Virus record (IMG/VR): IMGVR_UViG_3300050821_018768
Location: 1 to 56,168 of that record
Direction: 5' to 3' (one strand)
Length of the DNA: 56,168 nt
DNA from: a virus
Below, piece by piece: positions 48,568-56,168 of the stretch. Under the pieces are notes generated by a model that did not search any database, had not been told where the DNA came from, and worked only from the letters and a program-made list of their open reading frames with translations. Position 1 is the stretch's first letter. Each line of letters starts with the position of its first letter. A program made the position numbers and the translations under genes.

Positions 48568-50169
48568 ATGGCCGAATCGAACGACCGCGGCGACCGCGAA
48601 ACCCCGACCGTGGTGATCGCCCCCGACTCCAACCGTGCGAACCGTGAGTATGAGGGGGTGGTGCGTGCAACCCTGCTTCGGTTTGGCTCCCCTGACCCCG
48701 ACGGGGACCTCATCAAGACGAAGGATTATTGGAAGCACTGCCAAAGCGTGCGGATCGCCCCGGAGGTTTGCGGGGCCCTGATTTATGAGACGGTGCGGCA
48801 TCGGCATGACCAGACGGTGATGCTTCGTGAAAACGTCGGGCTCATGGCCTCGGAACCATCTGCAGCCGCGCCTACGGACCGTGGCCAAGAGTGGGAAGTG
48901 CGTGTGCATCGCCACCGCGGTTACTCCCTCGCCAAGATGAAGGATGTCGCGGGCCGTAAGCCCGACGAGATCACGGACCGCAACATCATCTGGGGCGAGT
49001 TCTACGACGACGAGCGGGCCAAAGAGTTTGCGCGGAAGCTCGCGCAGGGTGGTTTCATCGCCGTGTATGGGCCCCGCAACGAACTCTATCGCGCGGGTGC
49101 CAACGAGAGTGACTGGCTTACGGACCTGGTGCGATCGAAGCAAGATTCGATCGGTCTCGCGTTCGTGCCTGATGTCGTGCGGGCGATGATGGCCCCGCCG
49201 TACTCGCTTTCGAAAACGCGCGCCTGGAAGCTTCTCGAGGTCTACACCGAAGAGGGCGAGCTCGAACTTCGACCGGAGGGGGGGCTCGGGCGTCTCTCGA
49301 AGGCGGATCGCGAGTTGTGCCTTCCGGGCCCCCAAGGGTCGATCCTCAGTCAAGTGCGGGTCGTGGGTGGCGCCGCGGCTCCGGGTTCGAATGAGAAGGC
49401 CGAAGATCGGGTGGGCTTCAAGTGGATCGACGTCTCCTTCGCCAAGACCGAAGACGCCGAGAAGTTCATGAAGCTGATCGAAAAGCAAGCTTCAAACATT
49501 GGGGCCTTCATGGGCGGCACCACCCACGGCGCGATCGTGACCACCAACGCGAACGACGCGACGATCCGGAAGGTGCTGAAGAAACACCGGTGGCAGGGCG
49601 CTTACTCGGTGCCGGCGGAGTTGAGCAGTGCCGCCGACGCCGGAGAATGTGCCGGTGACCCCTCCGCGATGGAAACCATCGAGGCGGTGGCGGAACCGGT
49701 GGTGTCGAACGCGGTGCCGTGGGTGAAGGTGACCCGCGATGTGGATCGCTACTCCGCTGCGGTGAAGACGGCCGACAAGATCGGGCCGATCAAAGATACG
49801 TGCAAGGTCTACGACCTCTTGGGTGACGCCCTCAATAAGGAGGACCAAGAGGTATTTTGTGTCGTGCTACTCGACCTTCGCGGGAACCTCCGCGGTGTGT
49901 GTGAGGTAGCGCGCGGGCAGCGCTCTCGCGTGACGGTCGGTGTTGCCGACGTGCTCCGCCCGGTCATCGCGAGCGGCGCTGAGGGCTACCTAGTCGTTCA
50001 TCAGCACCCGAGCGGAAAGGCGATGCCGAGTAAAGCCGATCGCGATCTTACGCGCCTCATCGCGGAGGCCACGAAGCCCTACGGCAAAGACGTGTGCTTC
50101 ATCGATCACGTGGTCATCGGCATCGGGCAGGCCTATTCGATCTGCGAGTCGAAGCTCTACAAGTGCTGA
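48568..50169 (+). CDS. RadC/JAB-domain protein with large unknown N-terminal region, 533 aa
   Basis: Residues of about 395-533 are a complete RadC-type JAB/MPN domain: EVFCVVLLD near the start, the metal motif HQHPSG (His478, His480) with Asp491 in PSKADRDLT, and CFIDHVVIG. The N-terminal 370 residues are unlike the usual RadC helix-hairpin-helix part and show two similar-looking units with IIWGEFYDDERAKEFARKLAQ and WIDVSFAKTEDAEKFMKLIEK. The JAB fold may be a metallohydrolase; RadC function is not settled. It may process protein or DNA-protein adducts. Confidence 0.85.
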   Translation: MAESNDRGDRETPTVVIAPDSNRANREYEGVVRATLLRFGSPDPDGDLIKTKDYWKHCQSVRIAPEVCGALIYETVRHRHDQTVMLRENVGLMASEPSAAAPTDRGQEWEVRVHRHRGYSLAKMKDVAGRKPDEITDRNIIWGEFYDDERAKEFARKLAQGGFIAVYGPRNELYRAGANESDWLTDLVRSKQDSIGLAFVPDVVRAMMAPPYSLSKTRAWKLLEVYTEEGELELRPEGGLGRLSKADRELCLPGPQGSILSQVRVVGGAAAPGSNEKAEDRVGFKWIDVSFAKTEDAEKFMKLIEKQASNIGAFMGGTTHGAIVTTNANDATIRKVLKKHRWQGAYSVPAELSSAADAGECAGDPSAMETIEAVAEPVVSNAVPWVKVTRDVDRYSAAVKTADKIGPIKDTCKVYDLLGDALNKEDQEVFCVVLLDLRGNLRGVCEVARGQRSRVTVGVADVLRPVIASGAEGYLVVHQHPSGKAMPSKADRDLTRLIAEATKPYGKDVCFIDHVVIGIGQAYSICESKLYKC

Positions 50170-50173
50170 TGGC

Positions 50174-50201
50174 TTGCGTTTTTCGGTAGCGGCCATATCC
50201 T
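50174..50201 (+). promoter_or_regulatory. Candidate late promoter TTGCGT-N16-TATCCT
   Basis: The boxes lie in the 84-base gap between the RadC fusion and the virion-like genes, and point right. The -35 resembles the TTGCGC boxes at 30560, 33984 and 35185. Confidence 0.45.
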
Positions 50202-50253
50202 AGGCCTGCTAAGAAACCTCCCTCACCTTCTCATCCCGGGGAACCACCACCAG

Positions 50254-50868
50254 ATGCCGATCACGGACGTCAAAGAGTTCGGGCAGTATATCCAGGACAG
50301 CGCCGCATCCGACATCGACGAGCTGCCGAAGTGCGGCACCGTTGGATGGTTCGGGCCCAACCAAGGCTTCATGTACTTCGAGGTGTTCAAGCCGAACCCC
50401 CTCGACGTTTACTCGACCATCTTCGCGATCTTCCAGGGCGACGATACGATCCGCATCTATCAGCTTCCGGGCGCCAAACCCCCCAACACGCCCGACGACA
50501 AGTGGCGCATCCGCCCCCCTTCGCGTTGGACCCTAACCCGGGTGGCGCCCACCTACGTCTCTGAGGCTTTCCCGAGCATGGATGCCATCGCCGATGCTAT
50601 CGTCGCGGAGTTCGACGAGCTTGGTGAAGCCTCCGCCAGCGCCGACGTGGAGCTGTCGCGGGTACTCGAGTTCCTTGAAGCCGCGAGCCCCCTCACGCCG
50701 GTGCGTGAGCTCGTCGAGCAGTTGGGCGATCTCCAACACCGCGAGATCGACGATGACGATGACGAGGAGCCGGAAACGGATCCCGTCGGCGCAGCCCCCA
50801 CGGTTTCTGCCCCACCAACACCGGTGCCTCTTGCCCCCGTGCCCCCCTCCACAACGGAACCCCGATAA
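50254..50868 (+). CDS. Probable virion-associated protein with Pro-rich tail, 204 aa
   Basis: The first 130 residues form a compact alpha/beta domain (VGWFGPNQGFMYFEVF, IRIYQLPGAK). A helical segment, a run of six acidic residues and a Pro/Val/Ala-rich tail follow. It is the first gene of the right-hand virion-like block. No family recognised. Confidence 0.7.
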   Translation: MPITDVKEFGQYIQDSAASDIDELPKCGTVGWFGPNQGFMYFEVFKPNPLDVYSTIFAIFQGDDTIRIYQLPGAKPPNTPDDKWRIRPPSRWTLTRVAPTYVSEAFPSMDAIADAIVAEFDELGEASASADVELSRVLEFLEAASPLTPVRELVEQLGDLQHREIDDDDDEEPETDPVGAAPTVSAPPTPVPLAPVPPSTTEPR

Positions 50869-51720
50869 ATGACGTCGACGGCCACCCTCACGTACACTGC
50901 CTTCCTCGGCGGTGCGACTGACGCCGAGCTCACGGCCCTCATAAGCGCGGTGCCGGTGCCCCCCTCGGTTCTATCAGCGTTGGGCCTGCGGGTCATCTCC
51001 GACAACACGCCGGTGGCCAACCCGGTCGTCCGGACGATTGTGCTCGCGTTGAATCCCGCCAGTACCGCAACGGCCACCGCGGCCCTCGCGACCCAGAATT
51101 CCGGGAGCGCAGTCGGAGCTATTACGGTCACGAGCCCGGGTTCGGGGTATGTCCTGCCCCCCATCGTCTCCTTCACTGGAGGCCGCCCCGCCAACGTGGT
51201 GGTCGCAGGTTTCCCAACGCTTTCCACCGATGTCAATCAGCTGGCGGTGTCGGCCAACAGCCCCGCAGCCGCCCAGGCTTATTTGAAGGTGGTAAGCACC
51301 AACATCGCGGCGGGGGGCTCGGGCTATTCCGCCGGCACCACGTTGAGCGTCGTGGGTGCACAAGAGCAAGGCGCAACCCCAGCGGTACTTACCCCCACGA
51401 TTGTGGGTGGCGTCATCACCGCCGTGGCTATCACGACCGCAGGCGATGGCTACACCGGGATCCCGCAGGTGTTCGCGGTCGATCCGATGGGGACCGGCTC
51501 GGGCGCGGTCATCACGGCCGGCATGGGTGTTGGGAACATCGAACTCTATCGTGGTGGCACCGGGTACATTTCGGCACCGACGGTAGTGCTCACCCCAGCC
51601 TTTCAGGCCCTCTTCCCTTCCACGGGCGATCAGGCCTACCCCCTTCAGCAACTCATGACGTCGGCACTCGAGGTCGCGACCATGGGGCCGGTGTTCGCAA
51701 GCCCGGTGATGATCGCGTGA
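50869..51720 (+). CDS. Virion-like protein with GxGYxxxP repeats, 283 aa
   Basis: After a helical N-terminus the product has four copies of a strand-turn-strand unit: GSGYVLPPIV, GSGYSAGTTL, GDGYTGIPQV and GTGYISAPTV. Such G-x-G-Y repeats make beta-rich stalks or decorations in phage virion proteins. No cysteines are present. A structural role, either shell, spike or tail, is likely, but it cannot be called a major capsid protein from the sequence. Confidence 0.75.
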   Translation: MTSTATLTYTAFLGGATDAELTALISAVPVPPSVLSALGLRVISDNTPVANPVVRTIVLALNPASTATATAALATQNSGSAVGAITVTSPGSGYVLPPIVSFTGGRPANVVVAGFPTLSTDVNQLAVSANSPAAAQAYLKVVSTNIAAGGSGYSAGTTLSVVGAQEQGATPAVLTPTIVGGVITAVAITTAGDGYTGIPQVFAVDPMGTGSGAVITAGMGVGNIELYRGGTGYISAPTVVLTPAFQALFPSTGDQAYPLQQLMTSALEVATMGPVFASPVMIA

Positions 51721-51884
51721 AGCCGGCCGACAATCACCCGTTCAAAACCCGCCGCCGCGCCATCGCGGGCCCGAACGTCGACGACGCGCCTGCGAAACAC
51801 CCACGCCCCGATTGGATGTCGAACAAGGATCTGCTCCCCAAGAAGCCGCCCGTGGGCCCATCGACCCCGAAGGATTACCGATGA
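51717..51884 (+). CDS. Small basic protein, 55 aa
   Basis: GTG overlaps the previous stop, and TGA overlaps the next ATG. The product is rich in Lys, Arg and Pro with no hydrophobic core, suggesting a disordered, nucleic-acid- or protein-binding peptide. Confidence 0.6.
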   Translation: MKPADNHPFKTRRRAIAGPNVDDAPAKHPRPDWMSNKDLLPKKPPVGPSTPKDYR

Positions 51885-53389
51885 GCGACGATTTGGATCT
51901 CGAAGACACGTCGGAAGAGGAGCCCGAGGAAACCCCCAAGCCCGCACCGCGGAAGTCGATGCGGCCGAAGCGCGGGGTTGGAAACGCGGGTGCCTTGCCG
52001 GCGGCTGTCGGCGTCGCCCCCGGGGCCCCCGCGCCATTCCGCCGCCAGGCAAGTGAGGCCGATGCGGTATGGAATGAGCTCGTCGCGTGGCTTCCTTCTG
52101 CGGGATTGACCCCGCGTGACATCGCGATCCAAGTGCGCCGCGTCGCGCCCCCCGCGCCCTCCGGTGAGCCCCTCCCGATCGGTCGCGCGTTCGGCGGCGA
52201 GATGGTGAGCGGGAACAACACCGAGCCCCCCGGCTCTGCGCTTGTGCAATTCGTCATGCGCTACATGCACATGCCCCTCACCCAGACACCGGCCAGCTAC
52301 GATCTGATGTTCATGCGCAAGGCCACCGGCGCGCAGCTCGCGACGGGCCGCTTGGCGTTGCCTTCGGCTCAAGATTGCCAGGCGATGTTGCAGGCCGGCG
52401 AGCAAGCCGGTTTGGGGGCCCCGGGCGCGCCGCCGCAACAGATGTGGCAACCACCACCGATGTATCCGCAGGGCCCGGGGTTACCGCAGGGGTACCCTTG
52501 GCCTTCACAAGGGACCGGCTACCCCCAAACCTATCCATCGGCGCAATTCGGGCCGCCTCCGCAACCCACTGCGCCGCAAGGATTCGCGGCCCCCGGAATG
52601 GATCCCGGGGTGATGAATGAGCTCGCGTATCTCCGTGGCGCATTGGGCGAGGCCCTCAACGCGGCACGCGAGGGGCGTCAGCCGAATCTCCCCGGATCAG
52701 CACCGCCCCCCGCGGCCCCCACGGGCACCGGCGGCCTTACCGATCTCGATGTCGATCGCATTGCCGCACGCGTCGCGACGATGATGGGCGCGGTTGCAAA
52801 AACAGTCGGCGCCCCCCCGGCACCTCCTCCGCCCGTCCCGACGGTTGCGGCGCCGCCTCCCGATTCAAGCCTCGAAGGGATGATGCGTACCGCAGTCGCC
52901 GGCATGACCAAGCGCATCTTCGACACCGCCCTCGGGAGTGTTGAAAAGAGCGTGACTCGCTCCATCGGCATCGGGGGGATCCCCCAGACCGACGACGATG
53001 ACGGCGAGGAAATGCCGCCGCCGGCGCAGATCGTTCCGCCGGAGAAGCCCGAAGACATGGTGCCGTGGAAGGTCGGCGACGTCGGGGCCAACTGGAGTAA
53101 CGGAAGCCCCGTCAAGATCGCGATGAACAAGGAGACGGGGAAGTTGGATCCCATGGGCCTCGCCTTTGCGAATCCCGCGGTGGCCGAAAAGCTCATCGAC
53201 GTTGCCAATGGCCTCGGGATGGCACTTCAGGATGCGATCAAAAACTTCGGGGCGAAACCCGGAGTCGGCGCACCGCCGCAGCCGAGCCCCCACGTGGTGC
53301 ATTCGATCCCCGCCGGCGCCGTCGACGCTACGGTCGGGGCCTCAGATGATACGCCGCAAGCAATTCCCGACGGTTGGCAAGCGCCGTGA
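51881..53389 (+). CDS. Pro/Gln/Gly-rich virion-like protein, 502 aa
   Basis: The ATG overlaps the upstream stop. The product has an acidic N-terminus followed by a basic patch and a folded domain (about 55-180). A low-complexity segment of Pro, Tyr, Gln and Gly (about 190-255), helical parts around 260-300 and 345-375, a DDDD stretch and a C-terminal domain (about 390-465) follow. Such mosaic proteins occur as scaffold, minor-capsid or DNA-binding virion proteins. No named family. Confidence 0.7.
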   Translation: MSDDLDLEDTSEEEPEETPKPAPRKSMRPKRGVGNAGALPAAVGVAPGAPAPFRRQASEADAVWNELVAWLPSAGLTPRDIAIQVRRVAPPAPSGEPLPIGRAFGGEMVSGNNTEPPGSALVQFVMRYMHMPLTQTPASYDLMFMRKATGAQLATGRLALPSAQDCQAMLQAGEQAGLGAPGAPPQQMWQPPPMYPQGPGLPQGYPWPSQGTGYPQTYPSAQFGPPPQPTAPQGFAAPGMDPGVMNELAYLRGALGEALNAAREGRQPNLPGSAPPPAAPTGTGGLTDLDVDRIAARVATMMGAVAKTVGAPPAPPPPVPTVAAPPPDSSLEGMMRTAVAGMTKRIFDTALGSVEKSVTRSIGIGGIPQTDDDDGEEMPPPAQIVPPEKPEDMVPWKVGDVGANWSNGSPVKIAMNKETGKLDPMGLAFANPAVAEKLIDVANGLGMALQDAIKNFGAKPGVGAPPQPSPHVVHSIPAGAVDATVGASDDTPQAIPDGWQAP

Positions 53390-53496
53390 CTTGGTGCGAT
53401 CTCGCCGAAATCGCCCTTTCGTTCGCGTCGGCGCCGGTTACGATGATGGCCCTCGCCTGCCTGGAGTGGTGGGTCGAACGCAGCCGGCCCATGTGA
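53386..53496 (+). CDS. Membrane microprotein, 36 aa
   Basis: GTG overlaps the preceding stop (GTGA). One hydrophobic helix with two cysteines spans about residues 5-27; a short WWVERSRP tail follows. Support is overlap and topology. Confidence 0.45.
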   Translation: MTWCDLAEIALSFASAPVTMMALACLEWWVERSRPM

Positions 53497-53505
53497 TAGG
53501 CTTCG

Positions 53506-54876
53506 GTGGTGGTGACGCCCCATTGGCCGTCGTACGGTAGCGCGGCCCGTCGAGGCTTGGGGGCCGCCTTGGGGGCTGACTCTTGTCCCGTACCGCTCGA
53601 CGCGAACGGCAATTGCCCGGATTTCTTGAATAGCGCTGGGGCCGAGGCGAATGCCGGAGTCTTCAACCCGGATGATCCGACGCAAGATCTACCGGGGCAG
53701 GCTACGGCTCAGTTCAACTCGCTGGTGAATTCGGCCCAGCCCGCGGCAGCTCTACAGCAGCAGCTTCAAAGCGCGATCGGCTCCGCCACCGGCCAAGCCA
53801 AGGCAGCTTTCCAGGGGTACGCGGGCGAGATCCAAGCCATCGAGAGCTACCCCGGGGCGGCGGAGGCGGCCGAGGGGATGATTACGGCTGCCGGCGGTGG
53901 TGTACCGACAGATGCCCAGCTCCAAGGGGCCTTCACCGTTGCGGCAACCGCCGGTGCCGTGGCCCTCGGTGCGACCGCGACGGCTGCGGCGACCATCGTG
54001 GCGCCACTCTGCGCGGTCGTATGGGGGGCCGGGTACGCGATTGGGGCCCTTGTACAGAACATCCTCGGGATCACGAGCGGTAGCCCCACGCCATGCTCCG
54101 GCGGCGACACCGCGGTGTACGGAACATCTCCCGGAGATCCGAACTGGCAAACGTACATGGGGTTGTCGGGCCCGGAGCTTGGCGCACCGTGGGGCCCCTA
54201 CGCGCCCCAACAAGCGGCGAACATCCAAACGTTGAAGAGCCTCGCCGGTAACCCGACGTACGGCGCCCCTGCGAACTGGCCTTACTGGACCCCGTACACG
54301 CGAGGGGCCTTCGAAAACTGGGCCGGCGGGATCATCATCCACGCCGAAGAGCTTTGGATGAATTGTAAGAAGGTGCCGCCGGACAACACGGCGACCACGC
54401 TCTTGAAGGGCCTCGTAGGGGCGTGGAACGCGCAGTACCCCAACGCGCCGAAGCGTCAGATCAACATCGCCGGCCTGGGGCCTACCGCGGTCGACGGCCA
54501 GATCAAGGCGTTGAGCAACACGTCGTTTCCGACAAGTTTTCGGCCCCCGCTCTATTGGCAGTGGATGGCGTGGCAGGGCGATCCCATTCAGTACCTCTTG
54601 ACCCAGGTCTCGAATGAGCAAGGGGGGAATATCGCGATCACCGTCGCCGACCCACCCCTGACGCCCCCCGCGGCCTCGGCCCCTACTACTTCCGCGGGTA
54701 CCGCCGTCGCCAACGTCGCGGCCGGTACCGCCGTCGCCAACGTCGCGGCCGGTACCGCCGTCGTCGGTGGGGCGGCGCTCACCGGGACCGCGGTGTATGC
54801 TTTTGCTAAGGGTCAAGCCGTCAGCACCGTCCTCAAGTCGGGCTTGCTCGCGATCAAGGGATGGTTCATTCGATGA
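53506..54876 (+). CDS. Large membrane-inserting virion-like protein, 456 aa
   Basis: A triple GTG (53506-53514) supplies the start and makes the exact first residue uncertain. Residues of about 140-190 are a long hydrophobic Ala/Gly/Val region (TAGAVALGATATAAATIVAPLC and on), enough for a helical hairpin. The soluble part that follows is rich in Trp, Pro and Tyr. The C-terminus has three GTAVANVAA repeats and a last membrane helix. It begins the series of membrane proteins at the right end. Confidence 0.7.
   Translation: MVVTPHWPSYGSAARRGLGAALGADSCPVPLDANGNCPDFLNSAGAEANAGVFNPDDPTQDLPGQATAQFNSLVNSAQPAAALQQQLQSAIGSATGQAKAAFQGYAGEIQAIESYPGAAEAAEGMITAAGGGVPTDAQLQGAFTVAATAGAVALGATATAAATIVAPLCAVVWGAGYAIGALVQNILGITSGSPTPCSGGDTAVYGTSPGDPNWQTYMGLSGPELGAPWGPYAPQQAANIQTLKSLAGNPTYGAPANWPYWTPYTRGAFENWAGGIIIHAEELWMNCKKVPPDNTATTLLKGLVGAWNAQYPNAPKRQINIAGLGPTAVDGQIKALSNTSFPTSFRPPLYWQWMAWQGDPIQYLLTQVSNEQGGNIAITVADPPLTPPAASAPTTSAGTAVANVAAGTAVANVAAGTAVVGGAALTGTAVYAFAKGQAVSTVLKSGLLAIKGWFIR
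54697..54763 (+). repeat. 27-base tandem repeat
   Basis: Two complete and one partial copies of a 27-base unit starting ggtaccgccgtcgcc encode GTAVANVAA. Copy number may vary without a frame change. Confidence 0.85.
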
Positions 54877-55316
54877 AACGCCGCCGCAGAGCTCGCGCGA
54901 ACCCTACGGGGGCCCAATGGCTCCTCATCTCGGGTGCAATCGGCGCCGTCGGTGTGCTGGGCTACCTCGTTTACAAGGCGAACGCCCCCGCTGCATCGCT
55001 CCCCTCCGGTGCCGGCTCGACCTACAACGTTCAGCTCTCTTCGGGTTCCCTCCCGACCATCACGATGTCGCTTTCGAAGGGTGACCAGATGAGCCTCACG
55101 CCCCCAGCGGGCGGCACCCTCCCCACCGTGACCTTCAGCCCCACGAACATCGTCGGCCCCAACCCCAACGGGGCTTACCTTGCCTACTCACCGATCGCGG
55201 TCGGTAGCACGACGTGCACGGTCAACTACACCGACACGACCGATACAACCAGCACGACGAGCACCGCCACCGGCAACACCGAAACCGCAACCTTCACCGT
55301 GAACGTGACAGCTTGA
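54873..55316 (+). CDS. Single-pass membrane protein with RRRRARANP motif, 147 aa
   Basis: The ATG overlaps the previous stop. The basic motif MKRRRRARANP is followed by one membrane helix (about 16-37, WLLISGAIGAVGVLGYLVYK) and a Thr/Ser-rich beta domain of about 100 residues. Positive-inside topology places the motif in the cytoplasm or virion interior and the beta domain outside. Related by its first 40 residues to the next genes and to the gene at 18043. Confidence 0.8.
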   Translation: MKRRRRARANPTGAQWLLISGAIGAVGVLGYLVYKANAPAASLPSGAGSTYNVQLSSGSLPTITMSLSKGDQMSLTPPAGGTLPTVTFSPTNIVGPNPNGAYLAYSPIAVGSTTCTVNYTDTTDTTSTTSTATGNTETATFTVNVTA

Positions 55317-55516
55317 TGGCTCGGCGTCGCGCGCGGGCGAACCCCGGAGTGGATGTGTGGCTCGCGCTCGGCGCAGGCGTCGCCTTGCTTGGTGCCGGCA
55401 TCTACTTCTTTACCAGACCGACAGCCACCACAAGCACTACCGGCACCGGCGCACTCCCCCCAAGCACCCACCGCGCGGCCATCCCGATGGTCTACACCGC
55501 CCGCCTCACTTCCTGA
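55316..55516 (+). CDS. Single-pass membrane protein with RRRARANP motif, 66 aa
   Basis: ATG directly overlaps the preceding TGA. MARRRARANPGVDVW leads into one membrane helix (about 15-33) and a short Thr-rich tail. A compact member of the RRRARxNP series. Confidence 0.75.
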   Translation: MARRRARANPGVDVWLALGAGVALLGAGIYFFTRPTATTSTTGTGALPPSTHRAAIPMVYTARLTS

Positions 55517-55528
55517 TCGGAAACCCCC

Positions 55529-55963
55529 ATGGCCCGTCGACGCAAGCGCACCCGTAAGACTGAAGTTCAAGAGAACGGCCCCGAGCTCCTCTGGATTCTC
55601 GCTGGGTTGGGTGTTCTCGGGGCCGGCACCGTGGTCTACCTCGCGACGCGACCCCCGGCGACGACGACCCCCTCGTCGGCCGCGGTGCAGGCGGCGGCGC
55701 AAGCACGCCTCAACGCGATCGAGTCGAACATCGCCGATCAGGGTAACGCGGAGTTCGACGAACTTGGGGGGGCCTCCACCAGCGCGAACGCCCCCTCCAA
55801 CGGTGGTAGCACGGGCCCCGTGAACACCGGGAACTCCGACGTCGATAACGCCGCGAACAGCGCGATCAATAATGCTACGGGCCAAGCCACCGACGCGGTG
55901 AATAACGCGACGAGCAGCGCCGGCAACGCGGTGAACACCGCAGCTTCTCAATTCGGATTCTGA
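55529..55963 (+). CDS. Single-pass membrane protein with basic N-terminus, 144 aa
   Basis: MARRRKRTRK replaces the RRRARxNP motif of its neighbours; the membrane helix spans about 20-40. The outer part of about 100 residues is Ala/Asn/Ser-rich, with helical repeats (AANSAINNATGQATDAVNNA). Likely a related or replaced member of the series. Confidence 0.75.
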   Translation: MARRRKRTRKTEVQENGPELLWILAGLGVLGAGTVVYLATRPPATTTPSSAAVQAAAQARLNAIESNIADQGNAEFDELGGASTSANAPSNGGSTGPVNTGNSDVDNAANSAINNATGQATDAVNNATSSAGNAVNTAASQFGF

Positions 55964-55972
55964 TCTTTTCCG

Positions 55973-56168
55973 ATGGCGCGCGCTCGGGAGAACCCCATTG
56001 AGCTAGCCGTGTGGCTCATCGCTGCCCTCGCGGCTGCGGCGACGGGTACAGTCGTCTACGTGACGGCGAGGAAGAGCGCATCGAACGCCGCGGCCACTGC
56101 GGCGACAACGGCCGCAAACAACGCGGTGCTCACCGGCCCCGCCATCACGAACCCCGAGGCCGGCGGCG
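55973..56168 (+). CDS. Single-pass membrane protein with RARENP motif, 3' end outside window
   Basis: MARARENPIELAVWLI starts at the ATG ten bases after the previous stop and continues to the window edge. One membrane helix at about 10-32 is followed by an Ala/Asn-rich helical tail. It is the fourth adjacent gene of the same architecture, so the series may continue. Confidence 0.7.
   Translation, partial: MARARENPIELAVWLIAALAAAATGTVVYVTARKSASNAAATAATTAANNAVLTGPAITNPEAGG

Noticed and set aside
48025-49488. 487-codon minus-strand frame
   Set aside because: It lies opposite the kinase end and the RadC fusion and shows only shadow composition.
50869-51720. Major capsid protein
   Set aside because: Position and size would fit, but GxGY repeats suit stalk or decoration proteins as well, and no HK97 or jelly-roll signature can be read.
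1-56168. Genome-wide recoding of TGA
   Set aside because: TGA ends most genes, often overlapping the next ATG, and genes of recognised families end at TGA with normal lengths. Only one internal TGA is convincing.

Overview
The window looks like part of a temperate bacteriophage or integrated prophage genome. It is strongly GC-rich and packed with about 110 genes, most of them under 100 codons. Neighbouring genes commonly overlap as ATGA, GTGA, TGATG or TAATG, so translation is probably coupled over long runs. A tyrosine integrase, a full replication and nucleotide module, two DNA methyltransferases, peptidoglycan hydrolases and fibre genes are all recognisable. No terminase, portal, major capsid, tail tape measure, tRNA, rRNA or CRISPR array could be recognised. 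The packaging and shell genes therefore either lie outside the window or are too divergent to name. The host is probably a GC-rich Gram-negative bacterium, because several products are lipoproteins. One lipoprotein carries an Asp-Ala-Gly-rich linker of the kind common in Myxococcota lipoproteins, so Myxococcota is my best, unproven, guess.

Layout. 1-2641 (+): end of a papain-like peptidase gene, a lipoprotein and small membrane or zinc-ribbon proteins. 2622-5015 (-): integrase operon with small zinc proteins. 5296-15624 (+): a long accessory array. It holds a leader with two mutually exclusive RNA folds, a gene broken by an in-frame TGA, a Gly-Tyr repeat gene, an SNF2-family helicase, a lipoprotein and a metallophosphoesterase. 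15681-19169: lysis and surface region, with a minus-strand island encoding a GH25 lysozyme and a plus-strand membrane-anchored hydrolase. 19182-27099 (+): four tandem collagen-like fibre genes sharing one N-terminal motif but carrying different C-terminal heads, then a small virion-like gene. 27107-30474 (-): an operon with a Cas4/RecB-type nuclease, small membrane proteins and a ribbon-helix-helix candidate.

30662-50169 (+) is the DNA metabolism module: C5-cytosine methyltransferase, VapE-type helicase, a cluster of TAGAC iterons that is a good origin candidate, a terminator and promoters. It continues with a metzincin lipoprotein, Sak4-like ATPase, two very small P-loop proteins flanking a possible mini AEP primase, DUF669-like protein, HD hydrolase, a uracil-DNA-glycosylase/family A polymerase fusion with an inserted zinc finger, RecD-like helicase, Dam methyltransferase, MazG-like protein, dNMP kinase and a RadC/JAB fusion. 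50254-56168 (+) looks like virion genes: a protein with GxGYxxxP repeats, a Pro/Gln-rich protein, a membrane protein, and a run of small single-pass membrane proteins starting with a basic RRRARxNP-type motif. The last of these runs off the window.

The module reads as a largely self-sufficient replication system (initiator helicase next to iterons, own polymerase, recombination ATPase, nuclease, nucleotide supply and DNA methylation). The surface genes point to a virion with several interchangeable adhesins and several membrane-spanning components.
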